NCBI RefSeq assembly: GCF_023101085.1
Contig: NZ_CP064703.1
Location: 2,604,001 to 2,668,000 of the forward strand
Reading direction: 5' to 3'
Length of the DNA: 64,000 nt
Source of the DNA: Bradyrhizobium sp. 170
GTDB taxonomy: Bacteria > Pseudomonadota > Alphaproteobacteria > Rhizobiales > Xanthobacteraceae
Each line of letters opens with the position of its first letter. The stretch's first letter is position 1. The translations under genes and the position numbers were made by a program. Below are positions 18,128-27,366 of the stretch, piece after piece. Below the pieces are notes generated by a model. That model was not told where the DNA came from and searched no databases. It worked only from the letters and a program-made list of their open reading frames with translations.

Positions 18128-18346
18128 ATGGTTGAGAAACTCATAATGTCGCCACGCAACGTCATCGATCTTGCGCGCTATCAGCAGGGCCGCGTCGTTG
18201 GCAAGGCGCAGGCGTTCTCGACGCGGCTTTGCCGGCACTGCGGTGCTGTGCTGGCAGACGGCGAGAACGAGGACGAGTGTTCGAGCACGCTTAACGTTGC
18301 CGCGACGACACTGCGCACGGCGCAACGAAAGTTTTACGCGGAGTGA
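18128..18346 (+). CDS. Small hypothetical protein with a CxxC motif
   Basis: A 72-aa ORF with GAGGAT five bases before the ATG at 18128. The sequence has SPRNVIDLARYQQGR, then LCRHCGAVLADGENEDECSS, where a CxxC and a later Cys could make a partial zinc ribbon, and a helical C-terminus. I cannot name a family. It stands between corA and a REP pair. Coding is plausible on codon bias and the start signal, but not certain. Confidence 0.45.
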   Translation: MVEKLIMSPRNVIDLARYQQGRVVGKAQAFSTRLCRHCGAVLADGENEDECSSTLNVAATTLRTAQRKFYAE

Positions 18347-18414
18347 TGTTGCTTCCGCGAGCAAGAACCTCATTCCGAGGTACGAGGTCTTGCGCGCGTC
18401 CCGAAGGATGGTGG

Positions 18415-18500
18415 CGTAGGATGGGTGGAGCGCAGCGATACCCATCATTCATGCCGTTGACGACAATGATGGGTTTCGCTGCGCTCTACCCATCCTACGA
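18415..18500. repeat. REP inverted pair, family A (GTAG + GATGGGT/ACCCATC)
   Basis: The left unit is GTAG, GATGGGT, core GGAGCGCAGCG, then ACCCATC. The right unit is the near-exact reverse complement ending CATCCTAC. Together they can fold into one long hairpin (REPIN). Same family as the REPs bracketing the RAYT at 32988-33524. Confidence 0.85.
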
Positions 18501-18515
18501 GATCGCATCCTGCGC

Positions 18516-19268
18516 CTAAACGTGCTGGCCACCGTTGATGTGGATCTCGGCGCCATTCACGTAGGAACTGGTTTCCGTACACAGCACATAGATGATCTTG
18601 GCGACCTCGTCCGGCGTGCCGAGCCGGTGCATCGGAATCTGCTGCTCGACGATCTTCTCGGTGCCCGGCGACAGGATAGAAGTGTCGATCTCGCCCGGCG
18701 CGATCGAGTTGACGCGGACGCCGACGCGGCCGAAATCGGACGCCATTTCGCGTGTGAGTGAAGCAAGTGCCGCCTTCGAGGTCGCATAGGCGACGCCGGC
18801 GAACGGGTGCACGCGCGAGCCCGCGATCGAGGTGACGTTCACCACCGCGCCCTTGGCGTGCTTCAATTCCTCGATCAGGCCGCGCGCCATCATGATCGGC
18901 GCGAAGAAGTTGACGCGAAACACGTGGCTCCAGGTTTCGATGTCGGTGTCCATGGTGCTGAGCCGGCCGCCATCCGGCGCCTTCGGCGAGATCGCGGCGT
19001 TGTTGACCAGCGCATGCAGTTCGTCGTTCTCCAGCCGCTTGCGGATCTCGGAGATCGCGCGCGTGGTGTCGGCGTGGTCGGCGAGGTCGACCTCGATATG
19101 ATCTTCCGGGCCTGCGCCCCACGGGCAGATTTCCGGAAAGGCGTGCCGCGAGCAGGTGATGACGCGCCAGCCGGCAGACGAGAACCGGATCGCGGTGGCA
19201 TGGCCGATGCCGCGGCTGGCACCGGTCAAGAGCAGCGTGCGCCGCGGCGCGTTGGATGAAGAGGGCAT
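18516..19268 (-). CDS. Short-chain dehydrogenase/reductase
   Basis: A 250-aa classical SDR. The NAD(P)-binding motif TGASRGIG is at 15-22, NNAA at 89-92, and the catalytic Ser147, Tyr161 and Lys165 lie in VTSIAG and YATSK. The C-terminus has the usual PGEIDT and GAEIHINGGQ pieces. Substrate is unknown. It lies 40 bp downstream of pdxH on the same strand, so the two are probably co-transcribed. Confidence 0.88.
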   Translation of the reverse strand: MPSSSNAPRRTLLLTGASRGIGHATAIRFSSAGWRVITCSRHAFPEICPWGAGPEDHIEVDLADHADTTRAISEIRKRLENDELHALVNNAAISPKAPDGGRLSTMDTDIETWSHVFRVNFFAPIMMARGLIEELKHAKGAVVNVTSIAGSRVHPFAGVAYATSKAALASLTREMASDFGRVGVRVNSIAPGEIDTSILSPGTEKIVEQQIPMHRLGTPDEVAKIIYVLCTETSSYVNGAEIHINGGQHV

Positions 19269-19308
19269 GCAGGTCTTTCAGCTTTGAACAGCGTCTAGGC
19301 TCGTGGCA

Positions 19309-19950
19309 TCAGGGATAGAGCCGCACCTTGCTCCAGGCTTGTGCCGGCGCATCGCGGCGGAATTCGATGCGGTCGTGCAGGCGGAACGGGCGGTCGTGCC
19401 AGAATTCGAAACGCGTGGGGTGAATGCGCCAGCCGCTCCACCCTTGCGGGCGCGGCACTTCGCCGATCATGTGTTTGGCGGCGACCAGCGCGATCGCCTG
19501 CTCGAAGGCAAAGCGGCTCTCCAGCGGCTGCGACTGCTTGCTGGCCCAGGCGCCGATCTGCGCCTGCTTCGGCCGCGTGGCGAAATAGGCGTCGGCCTCC
19601 TCATCCGTCACCGGCGACACGTTGCCGCGGATGCGGACCTGACGGCGCAGCGACTTCCAGTGAAATAGTAAAGCCGCCTTAGGATTTGCGGCGAGTTCGC
19701 GGCCCTTCTGGCTGGCGATGTGGCTGTAGAACACGAAACCATCCGCATCATAGCCCTTCATCAGCACCATCCGGACGTCAGGCAGCCCGTCAGGGTCGAC
19801 GGTCGCCAGCGCCATCGCGTTCGGATCGTTCGGTTCGGACTTCACGGCTTCCGCAAACCACTCGGCGAACAGCGCAAACGGTTCCTCGGCCGCGGTAAAA
19901 TCACCCGATGTTAACGGTGCCGGGTGTTTGATGGAGGTCGTGTCCGTCAT
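19309..19950 (-). CDS. pdxH: Pyridoxamine 5'-phosphate oxidase
   Basis: A 213-aa FMN enzyme that oxidises pyridoxine/pyridoxamine 5'-phosphate to PLP. Landmarks: [54 protein letters not shown], and the C-terminal [14 protein letters not shown] and [10 protein letters not shown], all diagnostic of PdxH. I chose the ATG at 19950; the longer frame to 20028 overlaps the divergent gene. It heads a two-gene unit with the SDR and starts only about 14 bp from the divergent lipoprotein's proposed TTG. Confidence 0.93.
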   Translation of the reverse strand: MTDTTSIKHPAPLTSGDFTAAEEPFALFAEWFAEAVKSEPNDPNAMALATVDPDGLPDVRMVLMKGYDADGFVFYSHIASQKGRELAANPKAALLFHWKSLRRQVRIRGNVSPVTDEEADAYFATRPKQAQIGAWASKQSQPLESRFAFEQAIALVAAKHMIGEVPRPQGWSGWRIHPTRFEFWHDRPFRLHDRIEFRRDAPAQAWSKVRLYP

Positions 19951-19964
19951 GGCAGGAGTCCCAG

Positions 19965-20480
19965 TTGCGTCCGTTCGCGTCCCAGAGCGCGTTGCAGCCC
20001 GGTTACGGGCTCGCCCTATATAGGGCATGGGGACGCGTTGGCCTATCGGCGATCGGGCCGACGGGTGCCGCGATGACCTTGATTTTAATCGGTCTCGGCT
20101 CGGGCGGCTGCAGCCTGTCGCGCCCGGACGCCTACGCCAGGATGAACGCCGCCGACGTCACCGGTTCGCTGAGCAAGCAACCGGGCACGGCGCCGGCGCC
20201 GACCGAGAGCGATCTCGCCTTTGCCCGCACCGCCGCCTCCGACGTGCTGACCAAGGGCGACAAGGATTCCAGCCAGCCTTGGGAAAATCCGGAAACCGGC
20301 GCGCGGGGCTCGGTGACGCCGCTGTCGCAGGCCTATTCCGCCGAAGACGGGCGCACCTGCCGGGATTTCCTGGCGAGCTATGTCAACGGCCGCGCGGAAA
20401 GCTGGCTGCAGGGCGCTGCCTGCAAGGCCGGCCAGGGCCGATGGGAAATCCATACGATCAAGCCCTGGACGCGGGGATAA
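19965..20480 (+). CDS. Surface antigen-like lipoprotein (RT0821/Lpp0805-type)
   Basis: A 171-aa exported lipoprotein if translation starts at the TTG at 19965, which has AGGAG at a six-base spacing; an ATG at 20073 would give 135 aa. The hydrophobic stretch [13 protein letters not shown] ends in a lipobox-like Cys, and an arginine-containing stretch upstream would serve as n-region if TTG is used. The C-terminal part, [29 protein letters not shown], resembles the RT0821/Lpp0805 surface-antigen family of alphaproteobacteria. Function unknown; likely outer-membrane or periplasmic. Confidence 0.7.
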   Translation: MRPFASQSALQPGYGLALYRAWGRVGLSAIGPTGAAMTLILIGLGSGGCSLSRPDAYARMNAADVTGSLSKQPGTAPAPTESDLAFARTAASDVLTKGDKDSSQPWENPETGARGSVTPLSQAYSAEDGRTCRDFLASYVNGRAESWLQGAACKAGQGRWEIHTIKPWTRG

Positions 20481-20588
20481 CGAGCCTTCCAGCCGTTGCA
20501 AAAATGCAACTGGCTCCCCAGATAAAGCCAAAGCGGGCGAATTGCTCTAAGCTTCAAGAACCGAATTCCCGTGAAGGAGACCTGACGG

Positions 20589-21548
20589 ATGCGCGACCCC
20601 TATGAGGTCTTGGGGGTGCCGCGGGGCGCCAGCGCTGCGGCGATCAAGAGTGCCTATCGCAAGCTCGCCAAGAAGCATCACCCCGACAACAACAAGAACG
20701 ATCCGAAGGCGGCTGCGCGCTTTTCCGAGATCAACTCCGCCAACGAGATCATCGGCGACGAGGACAAGCGCAAGCAGTTCGACCGCGGCGAGATCGACGC
20801 CGAGGGCAAGCCGCGCTTTCAGGGCTTTGGCGGCGGCGACCCGCGCGGCCGCGCCGGTGGAGCTGGTGGCTTCGAGTCCCACAGCTTCCGCACCGGTGGC
20901 GGTCCCGGCGGCGCGGGCGGGGCGGGCTTTGAGGATATCCTCAACAGCATGTTCGGTGGTGCTGCCCGGGGCGGGCGTCCCGGCGGCGGCCGGACCTTTG
21001 AATTCGACACCGGCGGCATCGGCCTCGACCTCGATCTGAATGTCGCGATGACGGTGTCGCTGGAAGAGTCGGTCAAGGGCGGGGAAAAGCGCGTCCGCCT
21101 GCCGACCGGCAAGGAGCTCAACGTCAGGATTCCGGCAGGCGTCACCGTCGGCCAGCAGATCCGGCTGAAGGGGCAGGGCGAAACCGCGCCGGGCCACCCG
21201 CCGGGCGATCTCCTGATTACGGTCAGCATCGCGCCGCATGCCTTTTTCAAGGTCGATGGCAGCGATTTGCGGCTAGATTTGCCCATTACGCTCTATGAGG
21301 CGGTGCTGGGCGGCAAGGTCCGGGTGCCGACGCTCGGCAGCGCGGTGGAGCTGTCAATTCCGAAAAATACCTCCAGCGGCCGCATCTTCCGCCTCAAGGG
21401 CAAGGGTCTGCCCAAGGCGGGGGGAACCGGGGACCTGTTCGTCACCACCCGAATTATTCTGCCCGACGGGAACGATGCCGAGCTTGAGGCATTGATGGAA
21501 AAGTGGCGCGACGGCCACCCTTATAATCCGCGCAGCGATTTCGGCTGA
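20589..21548 (+). CDS. DnaJ-class molecular chaperone (CbpA-like)
   Basis: A 319-aa J-domain protein. Residues 1-65 are a J domain with HPD at 31-33. A Gly/Phe-rich linker covers about 75-130, followed by the DnaJ C-terminal substrate-binding beta domains (LEESVKGGEKRVRLPTG, VRIPAGV-like, RIFRLKGKGLPK). The cysteine-rich zinc finger of true DnaJ is absent, so this is a type II, CbpA-like co-chaperone of DnaK. GAAGGAGA sits eight bases before the ATG. Confidence 0.9.
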   Translation: MRDPYEVLGVPRGASAAAIKSAYRKLAKKHHPDNNKNDPKAAARFSEINSANEIIGDEDKRKQFDRGEIDAEGKPRFQGFGGGDPRGRAGGAGGFESHSFRTGGGPGGAGGAGFEDILNSMFGGAARGGRPGGGRTFEFDTGGIGLDLDLNVAMTVSLEESVKGGEKRVRLPTGKELNVRIPAGVTVGQQIRLKGQGETAPGHPPGDLLITVSIAPHAFFKVDGSDLRLDLPITLYEAVLGGKVRVPTLGSAVELSIPKNTSSGRIFRLKGKGLPKAGGTGDLFVTTRIILPDGNDAELEALMEKWRDGHPYNPRSDFG

Positions 21549-21963
21549 GTCGAGTGATTCGGCCGCGATTCGCGGCACGAAAACACGTGTCGAACAGTAC
21601 GGGGCCTGGCAGGAATTTTTCCCAAAAAAATGGCCTATTTCCTGGAGAACAAAGGGTTTTCCGGAAAAAGGGGCGGCCTCGAAAGGGGGACCAGCGCGGT
21701 ACCAAACCCCGATCGAGGCCGCTTGCGCCGATCGGCGGATCGAGCGCTACTCATTTTCGCGTGATCACCCGGTGCATTAATGAGACGCGCTGGTGGTTTC
21801 ATTCCAGATTTTCGATGTCAGAATTGGGACAAGCGGTGCGGTGTTGCCGATCCGCCGCTTTCTCTATGCTTTCAGTAGCCCGGATGGAGCGAAGCGCAAT
21901 CCGGGAGCACGCCATCAGGTCGCACCAATCCCGGGTTTCGCTGCACTTCACCCGGGCTACAGG
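21549..21963. other. Intergenic stretch with one REP pair
   Basis: No gene is supported between the DnaJ-like gene and the anti-sigma factor. The left part (to about 21780) is A-rich in places, with a run of seven A near 21624. The right end holds a family B REP pair. Open frames in this interval change codon usage abruptly and run into the repeat. Confidence 0.5.
21875..21961. repeat. REP inverted pair, family B
   Basis: Left unit GTAG, CCCGGAT, core GGAGCGAAGCGC, ATCCGGG; right unit ends CCCGGGCTAC, the complementary foot, but its stem has drifted (CCCGGGTTTCG). It is the most degenerate family B pair in the window and abuts the stop codon of the anti-sigma factor. Confidence 0.75.
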
Positions 21964-22737
21964 TCAGCCGCCCTTTTTCTCCATCTGATCGTAGACCGCC
22001 TGGGCGATCTGGGTCAGCCGCCCCCGGTCGGCGCCGGTAGACACCACGGCATAAACGACGCCGTCATCGGCCCAGAACAGCGTGCTTTCCTTGCCCTCTG
22101 CCGCATATCGCATCTGGGTCGCCTCGGCGCTCGATTTTGCGGTGTAGATCGTGAAACGTTCGCCCGAGGCGCTCTCATACATCATGAAGGATGCCGGACC
22201 ACCGGAGCCCGGCAACAGCCGCCCGCCGACCAGCTTCAATCCGGCGCCTGCCAGTTCGGGCGCGCGGACGACCCAGCCGCAGCGCTTGGTCAGCCATTGC
22301 TGCAGATGGCTGCGTTCGCTGCCCGGCACCTCGACGGGATGCCGGACTTCCACCACGTAAAGCCGGTGCGCTTCGATCGCGTGCACCGTCAGATTTTGGA
22401 AAGCCGAGGGCGCAGCCGTGGCGCCGCGCGCGAGCCAGCCGACGCTGCCGCCGACGATGAACGCCGCCAGCGTGGCCGCGATCGCGCCGTACACCCATTT
22501 GCGCGGCTGTTGCACCAGCCGCTCGATCTCGAGCCGCTTCGGCACCGCCTCGTCGGCCACCGAATCGTACCTGGCATGCAGCGCATCCGCCATCGCGCGC
22601 CACGACTGCACCCGCGCGGCATCGTCGGGATGCGAGGCGAGCCACGCCTCGACATCGCCGCGGCGTTCCGCCGGCAGCTCGTTGTCGACGTAAGCATGCA
22701 GCTCGTCTTCGGTGACGGGAATGTTGCGATCGGTCAT
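21964..22737 (-). CDS. Transmembrane anti-sigma factor
   Basis: A 257-aa protein with an N-terminal anti-sigma domain (DELHAYVDNELP, then EAWLASHPDDAARVQSWR), one transmembrane helix at about 81-103, and a periplasmic sensor domain of about 150 residues. This is the usual layout of ECF anti-sigma factors of the ChrR/RskA-like type without a zinc ligand set. It lies 67 bp downstream of the ECF sigma gene on the same strand, which makes the partnership clear. The inducing signal is not apparent. Confidence 0.85.
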   Translation of the reverse strand: MTDRNIPVTEDELHAYVDNELPAERRGDVEAWLASHPDDAARVQSWRAMADALHARYDSVADEAVPKRLEIERLVQQPRKWVYGAIAATLAAFIVGGSVGWLARGATAAPSAFQNLTVHAIEAHRLYVVEVRHPVEVPGSERSHLQQWLTKRCGWVVRAPELAGAGLKLVGGRLLPGSGGPASFMMYESASGERFTIYTAKSSAEATQMRYAAEGKESTLFWADDGVVYAVVSTGADRGRLTQIAQAVYDQMEKKGG

Positions 22738-22804
22738 CGTTGTCGTCTCTGTCTCTTCCTGATCCTGCGTCTATTCTCTGATCCGCCTGTACATCACGCT
22801 TTCA

Positions 22805-23293
22805 TTATTTCACCCGCCGCAGCGCCGTGCGCTCGCCCTCCAAAGAAGCTTTGACATGCGCACGCGCACGGGCAAGCCGGGACATTACGGTGCCGATCGG
22901 CACGCCCTGGATGTCGGCGACCTCGCGGTAGCTCAGTCCTTCCAGCATTACCAAGAGCAGCACCGAGCGCTGTTCTTCCACCAGACTTGCCAGCGCGCGG
23001 GCGATGTCGCGGCCTTCCGCCTCGGTGCCGCTGGCGTCCGGGTTGTTGTCGAGCAGCGGCATGAATTGCGGCCGCCGCGCCAGCGACCGCCGCCGGTTCT
23101 TGTTCAAATTGGTCAGGATCGTATAGAGCCAGCTCCTGACGTCGCCGCCGAGAAACAGCCGTTCCGAACGCAACGCGCGCACCAGCGTGTCCTGCACCAG
23201 ATCGTCGGCGATGTCGGCATCGCGCGCGAGCGCGCGTGCATAGCGGCGGAGCGCCGGAATCATGGCTTCGACACTTTGACGAAACGCGCTCAT
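22805..23293 (-). CDS. ECF-type RNA polymerase sigma factor
   Basis: A 162-aa sigma-70 family factor of the extracytoplasmic type. Region 2 is visible in YARALARDADIADDLVQDTL and RSWLYTILTNLNKNRRR, region 4 in LLLVMLEGLSYREVADIQG and VPIGTVMSRLARARAH. The ATG at 23293 starts MSAFRQSVEAMIPALRRYAR, where the domain starts; a longer frame to 23359 is less likely. It forms a two-gene unit with the anti-sigma factor. A candidate autoregulatory promoter lies at 23349-23375. Confidence 0.9.
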   Translation of the reverse strand: MSAFRQSVEAMIPALRRYARALARDADIADDLVQDTLVRALRSERLFLGGDVRSWLYTILTNLNKNRRRSLARRPQFMPLLDNNPDASGTEAEGRDIARALASLVEEQRSVLLLVMLEGLSYREVADIQGVPIGTVMSRLARARAHVKASLEGERTALRRVK

Positions 23294-23348
23294 CGGTACC
23301 AGATTGCAAGAGTTGCAAGAGTCATGAGGCGCGAACGCCTTACCGAAC

Positions 23349-23375
23349 ATAACACCCAATCGACGTGTCTATTCC
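23349..23375 (-). promoter_or_regulatory. Candidate ECF-dependent promoter of the sigma/anti-sigma unit
   Basis: On the minus strand GGAATA is followed after 16 bases by GTTAT, about 50 bp before the sigma-factor start. GGAA(C/T)-N16/17-GTT is the usual shape of ECF promoters, and autoregulation is common. The match is by eye, so confidence is modest. Confidence 0.35.
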
Positions 23376-23515
23376 AGCCATTGAGGCGCATCGGAAACAG
23401 CGTTAATCCGAAGCGCGGATTTGGGCTCGACCGCGCGGGAGTGCTGGTGTACCTCCAAACCCTACAGGAAGCTTGATTGGAAACCGGGTGTCGCAGAAGT
23501 CAGGTCTGATGCAGG

Positions 23516-23608
23516 GTGCATCGCGTCGATTCCGGCTATCGCGTCGTCGGCATGAAGCGCCCCGACGCGCCCGACATCTTGCTCTCCAATTCGGTAGCGA
23601 AGGAATAG
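23516..23608 (+). pseudogene. Possible gene remnant or leader ORF upstream of the histidine phosphatase
   Basis: A 30-codon frame from GTG at 23516 ends at TAG 23606-23608, 12 bp before the phosphatase ATG. It reads like the C-terminus of a larger protein (YRVVGMKRPDAPDILLSNS, then VAKE) and is closed upstream by an in-frame TGA. It could be the tail of a deleted gene or a short leader peptide. Confidence 0.25.
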
Positions 23609-23620
23609 CCCGATAGTCCG

Positions 23621-24220
23621 ATGCCAGCGCCCGTGATCTATTACATCCGCCATGGCGAGACGTCGTGGAATGCGGAAGGCAGGCTGCAGGGCGCGCAGGA
23701 CATTCCGCTCAACGATCTCGGTCGCAAGCAGGCCACCCATGCCGGCAATGTCCTCGCCGAGCTGTTGGCGCGCGATGGCCGCGACAGGGCCGCGCTGCCC
23801 TTCGTCGCAAGCCCGCTTGGCCGGGCGCGGGCGACGATGGAATTGGTACGCAGCGCCCTGAAACTTCCTCGGGAAGACTACGCGCTCGACGATCGCCTGC
23901 GCGAGATCGGCTACGGCGTCTGGGAGGGCTCGACGCTGGCCGAGATGCAGGCCGCCGACCCCGTGCTCTATGCCAGGCGGCTGACGGCGAAATGGACGAT
24001 GGCCCCGGAAGGCGGCGAGACCTATGCGGAAGTGCAGGACCGGATGCGCGACTGGTACGATTCCGTCGATAGCGACACCGTCGCCGTGGCCCATGGCGGC
24101 ACGGCGCGGGCGCTGATGGTGGCGCTGGGCATCGAGACGCCGCAGAGCGCCGCCGACCTCCTGATCGAGCAGGGCGCGGTCTACGTGTTCCGCGATGGCG
24201 GTTTGCGGAAGTATAGTTAA
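23621..24220 (+). CDS. Histidine phosphatase family protein (phosphoglycerate mutase-like)
   Basis: A 199-aa member of the branch-1 histidine phosphatases. The phospho-acceptor motif RHGETSWN has H11; R68 in SPLGRARAT and H158 in VAHGGTARAL complete the pocket. EGRLQGAQDIPLNDLGRKQA is typical of GpmB/CobC-like small-molecule phosphatases. The substrate is unknown. It sits between the ECF locus and aroC, on the same strand as aroC but separated by a dispersed repeat. Confidence 0.88.
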   Translation: MPAPVIYYIRHGETSWNAEGRLQGAQDIPLNDLGRKQATHAGNVLAELLARDGRDRAALPFVASPLGRARATMELVRSALKLPREDYALDDRLREIGYGVWEGSTLAEMQAADPVLYARRLTAKWTMAPEGGETYAEVQDRMRDWYDSVDSDTVAVAHGGTARALMVALGIETPQSAADLLIEQGAVYVFRDGGLRKYS

Positions 24221-24237
24221 GGGCGAGCACCCTCAGC

Positions 24238-24360
24238 CGTCATGGCCGGGGTTGACCCGGCCATCCACGCCTTGCTTTGCGGCCCGGAAGACGTGGATGC
24301 CCGGGCATAGGCGAGCGGCAGCGACGCCGTCCTTCGGACGGCTATGCCCGGGCATGACGA
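24238..24360. repeat. Dispersed palindrome, family E
   Basis: CGTCATGGCCGGG...CCCGGCCATCCACG on the left and CGTGGATGCCCGGGCAT...ATGCCCGGGCATGACG on the right are nested inverted repeats of about 120 bp. It occurs once in this window. It may terminate the phosphatase transcript. Confidence 0.65.
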
Positions 24361-24434
24361 GCAGGGGTTTGACGCTGCCCTAGGTGCGCGTTACGACACA
24401 AGTCAGCACCGACTTACGAGCGTACGCAGGCACC

Positions 24435-25523
24435 ATGTCCCACAACACCTTCGGCCACATGTTCCGGGTCACGACCTTCGGCGAAAGCCACGGGATCGCG
24501 ATCGGCTGCGTGGTCGATGGCTGCCCGCCGCTGATCCCGCTGACCAATGAGGATATCCAGCACGATCTGGATCGCCGCCGTCCCGGTCAATCGCGCTTCA
24601 CCACCCAGCGCCAGGAGCCGGACGCGGTAAAGATCCTGTCCGGCGTGATGGCACATCCCGAGACCGGCGTGCAGGTGACGACGGGAACGCCGATCGCGCT
24701 GTTGATCGAGAACACCGATCAGCGCTCCAAGGACTATTCCGAGATCAAGGACAAGTTTCGCCCGGGTCACGCCGACTTCACCTATGAGGCCAAATACGGC
24801 CTGCGCGATTATCGCGGCGGCGGACGGTCGTCGGCGCGCGAGACCGCTACGCGCGTCGCGGCCGGTGCCATCGCGCGCAAAATCCTGCCCGCCGTGAAGG
24901 TGCGCGGCGCGCTGGTGCAGATGGGGCCGCACAAGATCGACCGCGACAAATGGGACTGGGACGAGATCGCGCGCAATCCGTTCAATTGCCCGGACAAGGA
25001 CAGCGCGGCGTTCTTCGAGACCTATCTCGACGGCATCCGCAAGAGCGGCTCCTCGATCGGTGCCGTCATCGAAGTGGTCGCCGAAGGCGTGCCGGCCGGA
25101 TGGGGCGCGCCGATCTACGCCAAGCTCGACGGCGAACTGGCGGCCGCGATGATGAGCATCAACGCCGTGAAGGGCGTCGAGATCGGCGCGGGTTTTGGCG
25201 CGGCCGAATTGTCGGGCGAGGAAAACGCCGACGAGATGCGCACCGGCAATAACGGCACGCGGTTTTTGTCCAACAATTCCGGCGGCGTGCTCGGCGGCAT
25301 CTCGACCGGCCAGCCGGTGGTGGTGCGTTTTGCGGTGAAGCCGACCTCCTCAATCCTGTCGCCGCGCCAGACCGTCGATCGCAAGGGCGCCGACACCGAC
25401 ATCATGACCAAGGGCCGCCACGACCCCTGCGTCGGCATTCGCGCTGTGCCGGTCGGCGAGGCGATGATGGCCTGCGTGCTGGCAGATCATTTCCTGCGCC
25501 ATCGCGGCCAGGTCGGCGGGTAG
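24435..25523 (+). CDS. aroC: Chorismate synthase
   Basis: A 362-aa enzyme that makes chorismate from 5-enolpyruvylshikimate 3-phosphate with reduced FMN, the last step of the shikimate pathway. The start [20 protein letters not shown] is the family signature, followed by [34 protein letters not shown], and the C-terminal FAVKPTSSI and [15 protein letters not shown]. The longer frame from 24384 is not supported; the ATG at 24435 opens the conserved domain. No other aro gene is adjacent. Confidence 0.96.
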   Translation: MSHNTFGHMFRVTTFGESHGIAIGCVVDGCPPLIPLTNEDIQHDLDRRRPGQSRFTTQRQEPDAVKILSGVMAHPETGVQVTTGTPIALLIENTDQRSKDYSEIKDKFRPGHADFTYEAKYGLRDYRGGGRSSARETATRVAAGAIARKILPAVKVRGALVQMGPHKIDRDKWDWDEIARNPFNCPDKDSAAFFETYLDGIRKSGSSIGAVIEVVAEGVPAGWGAPIYAKLDGELAAAMMSINAVKGVEIGAGFGAAELSGEENADEMRTGNNGTRFLSNNSGGVLGGISTGQPVVVRFAVKPTSSILSPRQTVDRKGADTDIMTKGRHDPCVGIRAVPVGEAMMACVLADHFLRHRGQVGG

Positions 25524-25551
25524 GGGCCGGACTCAAGAATCCTTGCCGCCC

Positions 25552-27246
25552 TCACTGCATGGCGTCTGCGATCTTTTCCGCCGCCATCAGGACCGGAAAA
25601 TTGGTGTTGGCGCACGGCACCACCGGGAAGATCGAGGCGTCGACCACGCGCAAACCCTGCACGCCCTTGACGCGGCCTTGCGTGTCGACGACCGCCATTG
25701 GATCGTTGGGGCGGCCCATCCGGCATGAGCACGAGGCATGCCACACGCCGATCGCCGCCTTGCGCACGAAGGCTTCGAGTGCCTCGTCGTCGCGCATGAC
25801 CTGCTCGAACGTGAAACCTTCGACGATGAAGTTGTCGATCATGGCGTGACGCAACGCCGCCGGCCCGTCCATCAGGACAGCGGCAATGGCGGTGAGGACT
25901 TTGTTCTTGGTGTTGACCACGCCGATCTTGCGCACGCGGTCGGAGTAGGAGGCCGGGAATGGCTTGTCGGTGACCGCCTTGAGCGGCGCGCTCATCTGCA
26001 GCGCGGCCATCTTGCGAAAGCCGCTCATCAGGCGGTCGAGATCGCGCCGGTCGGACAGCAGGTTGAACTCGACAATCGGCTCGGCCTGCGGGTTACGCGA
26101 AGCGAGTTTTACCTGCCCGGTCTCCGAGTAGGTCTTGTTGACGAAGGTGAGCAGCGAGGCGATCTGTTCTCCGACCGAATGCCAGGCCGATTTGGTGAGA
26201 ACGGCGACGAACATGTCGCCGGCAGGTACGCCCGGAAGCCCCGAGGAATAGCGCAGCCCCATCTGGATGTGGCGTCTGGTGTGTTCGTTCATGCGCGCGC
26301 CACGGCGGACAAAGGACGACAGCGCGATCGAGGGATGATCCATTAGACCCTGGCCGACGCCCGCGAGGCCCATCAGGACCGGAATGCCCATCTCCTTCAG
26401 ATGCCCGACCGGCCCGATGCCGGTGCGCAACAGATGCGCCGGCGAATGGATCGCGCCACAGGAAAGGATTACCTCGCGGCCGCGGAACTCCTGTTCGCGG
26501 CCATCGACCAGCGCCTTCACGCCGACGCATTGGGTGCCCTCGAACAGCAGCTCCTTGACCTCTGTGTTGGTCGAGATCGTCAGGTTGGCGCGCTTGCGTG
26601 TTTCGCGATCGAGATAGCCCATTGCGGCCGAGACGCGCTGCTCGTCCTGATTGGAGTGTGTCACCGGGAAGTAGCCGTCTGTGAACTCGCCGTTCTGGTC
26701 GGGCAGGAACGCAAAGCCGGCGAGCTTGCAGGCCTCGCCCATCGCCTGCGAATGCCCTGTCCAATGCGCCTGCGGAATGCGGCGGACGGGGATACGGCCG
26801 TCCTTGCCGTGGAACGGCCCGTCGAAATCGAGGTCGCGCTCGACCTTCTTGAAATAGGGCAGCACGTCCTTCCAGTTCCAGCCCGCAGCGCCGCGAGCCT
26901 CCCATTCCGCGTAATCGGTCGGTGCGCCGCGGTTGGCCATCTGGCCGTTGATGGAGGAGCCGCCACCCAGCACGCGCGCCTGCTCGTACTTGCGCAGCGG
27001 CGGGCGGCTCTCATCGGGGTTGTTGTGGCTGACGATTTGGGTCGTGACCTTGAGTTCGGTCCAGTGGAAGCGCGGATCGAAATACGCCAGCCCCGAATAG
27101 CTGTCGCGGATCTCGGGCGGCTCGTTGCCGGGCGGCGTGTCCTGGCCTGCTTCGCAGAGCAGGACCTTGTTGGCGCTGCTGGCGGAGAGGCGGTGGGCCA
27201 TGACCGAGCCTGCTGAGCCGCCGCCGACGATGATGATGTCGTACAC
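25552..27246 (-). CDS. GMC-family FAD oxidoreductase (choline/alcohol dehydrogenase-like)
   Basis: A 564-aa flavoprotein. I start it at GTG 27246, preceded by GAGGAAA at a seven-base spacing, because the product then begins MYDIIIVGGGSAGSV with the FAD motif at residues 8-13; the open frame further upstream is not protein-like. Other GMC marks: VLGGGSSINGQMANRG, ILSCGAIHSPAHLLRTGIGP, and the C-terminal VWHASCSCRMG and NTNFPVLMAAEKIAD with the catalytic His and Asn. Likely oxidises an alcohol or polyol; the substrate is unknown. It is divergent from the cyclase. Confidence 0.9.
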   Translation of the reverse strand: MYDIIIVGGGSAGSVMAHRLSASSANKVLLCEAGQDTPPGNEPPEIRDSYSGLAYFDPRFHWTELKVTTQIVSHNNPDESRPPLRKYEQARVLGGGSSINGQMANRGAPTDYAEWEARGAAGWNWKDVLPYFKKVERDLDFDGPFHGKDGRIPVRRIPQAHWTGHSQAMGEACKLAGFAFLPDQNGEFTDGYFPVTHSNQDEQRVSAAMGYLDRETRKRANLTISTNTEVKELLFEGTQCVGVKALVDGREQEFRGREVILSCGAIHSPAHLLRTGIGPVGHLKEMGIPVLMGLAGVGQGLMDHPSIALSSFVRRGARMNEHTRRHIQMGLRYSSGLPGVPAGDMFVAVLTKSAWHSVGEQIASLLTFVNKTYSETGQVKLASRNPQAEPIVEFNLLSDRRDLDRLMSGFRKMAALQMSAPLKAVTDKPFPASYSDRVRKIGVVNTKNKVLTAIAAVLMDGPAALRHAMIDNFIVEGFTFEQVMRDDEALEAFVRKAAIGVWHASCSCRMGRPNDPMAVVDTQGRVKGVQGLRVVDASIFPVVPCANTNFPVLMAAEKIADAMQ

Positions 27247-27366
27247 TTTGACGTTTCCTCTTGTTTTTTGCACCGTAAGGCTAGCGCAGCTCCGTCGTCG
27301 GGTCACGCCGGCTGTCGTTGCGAGCGTGCTTGACGCGCGCTGCAGTTGCGCGGCAAATACCTGCGC

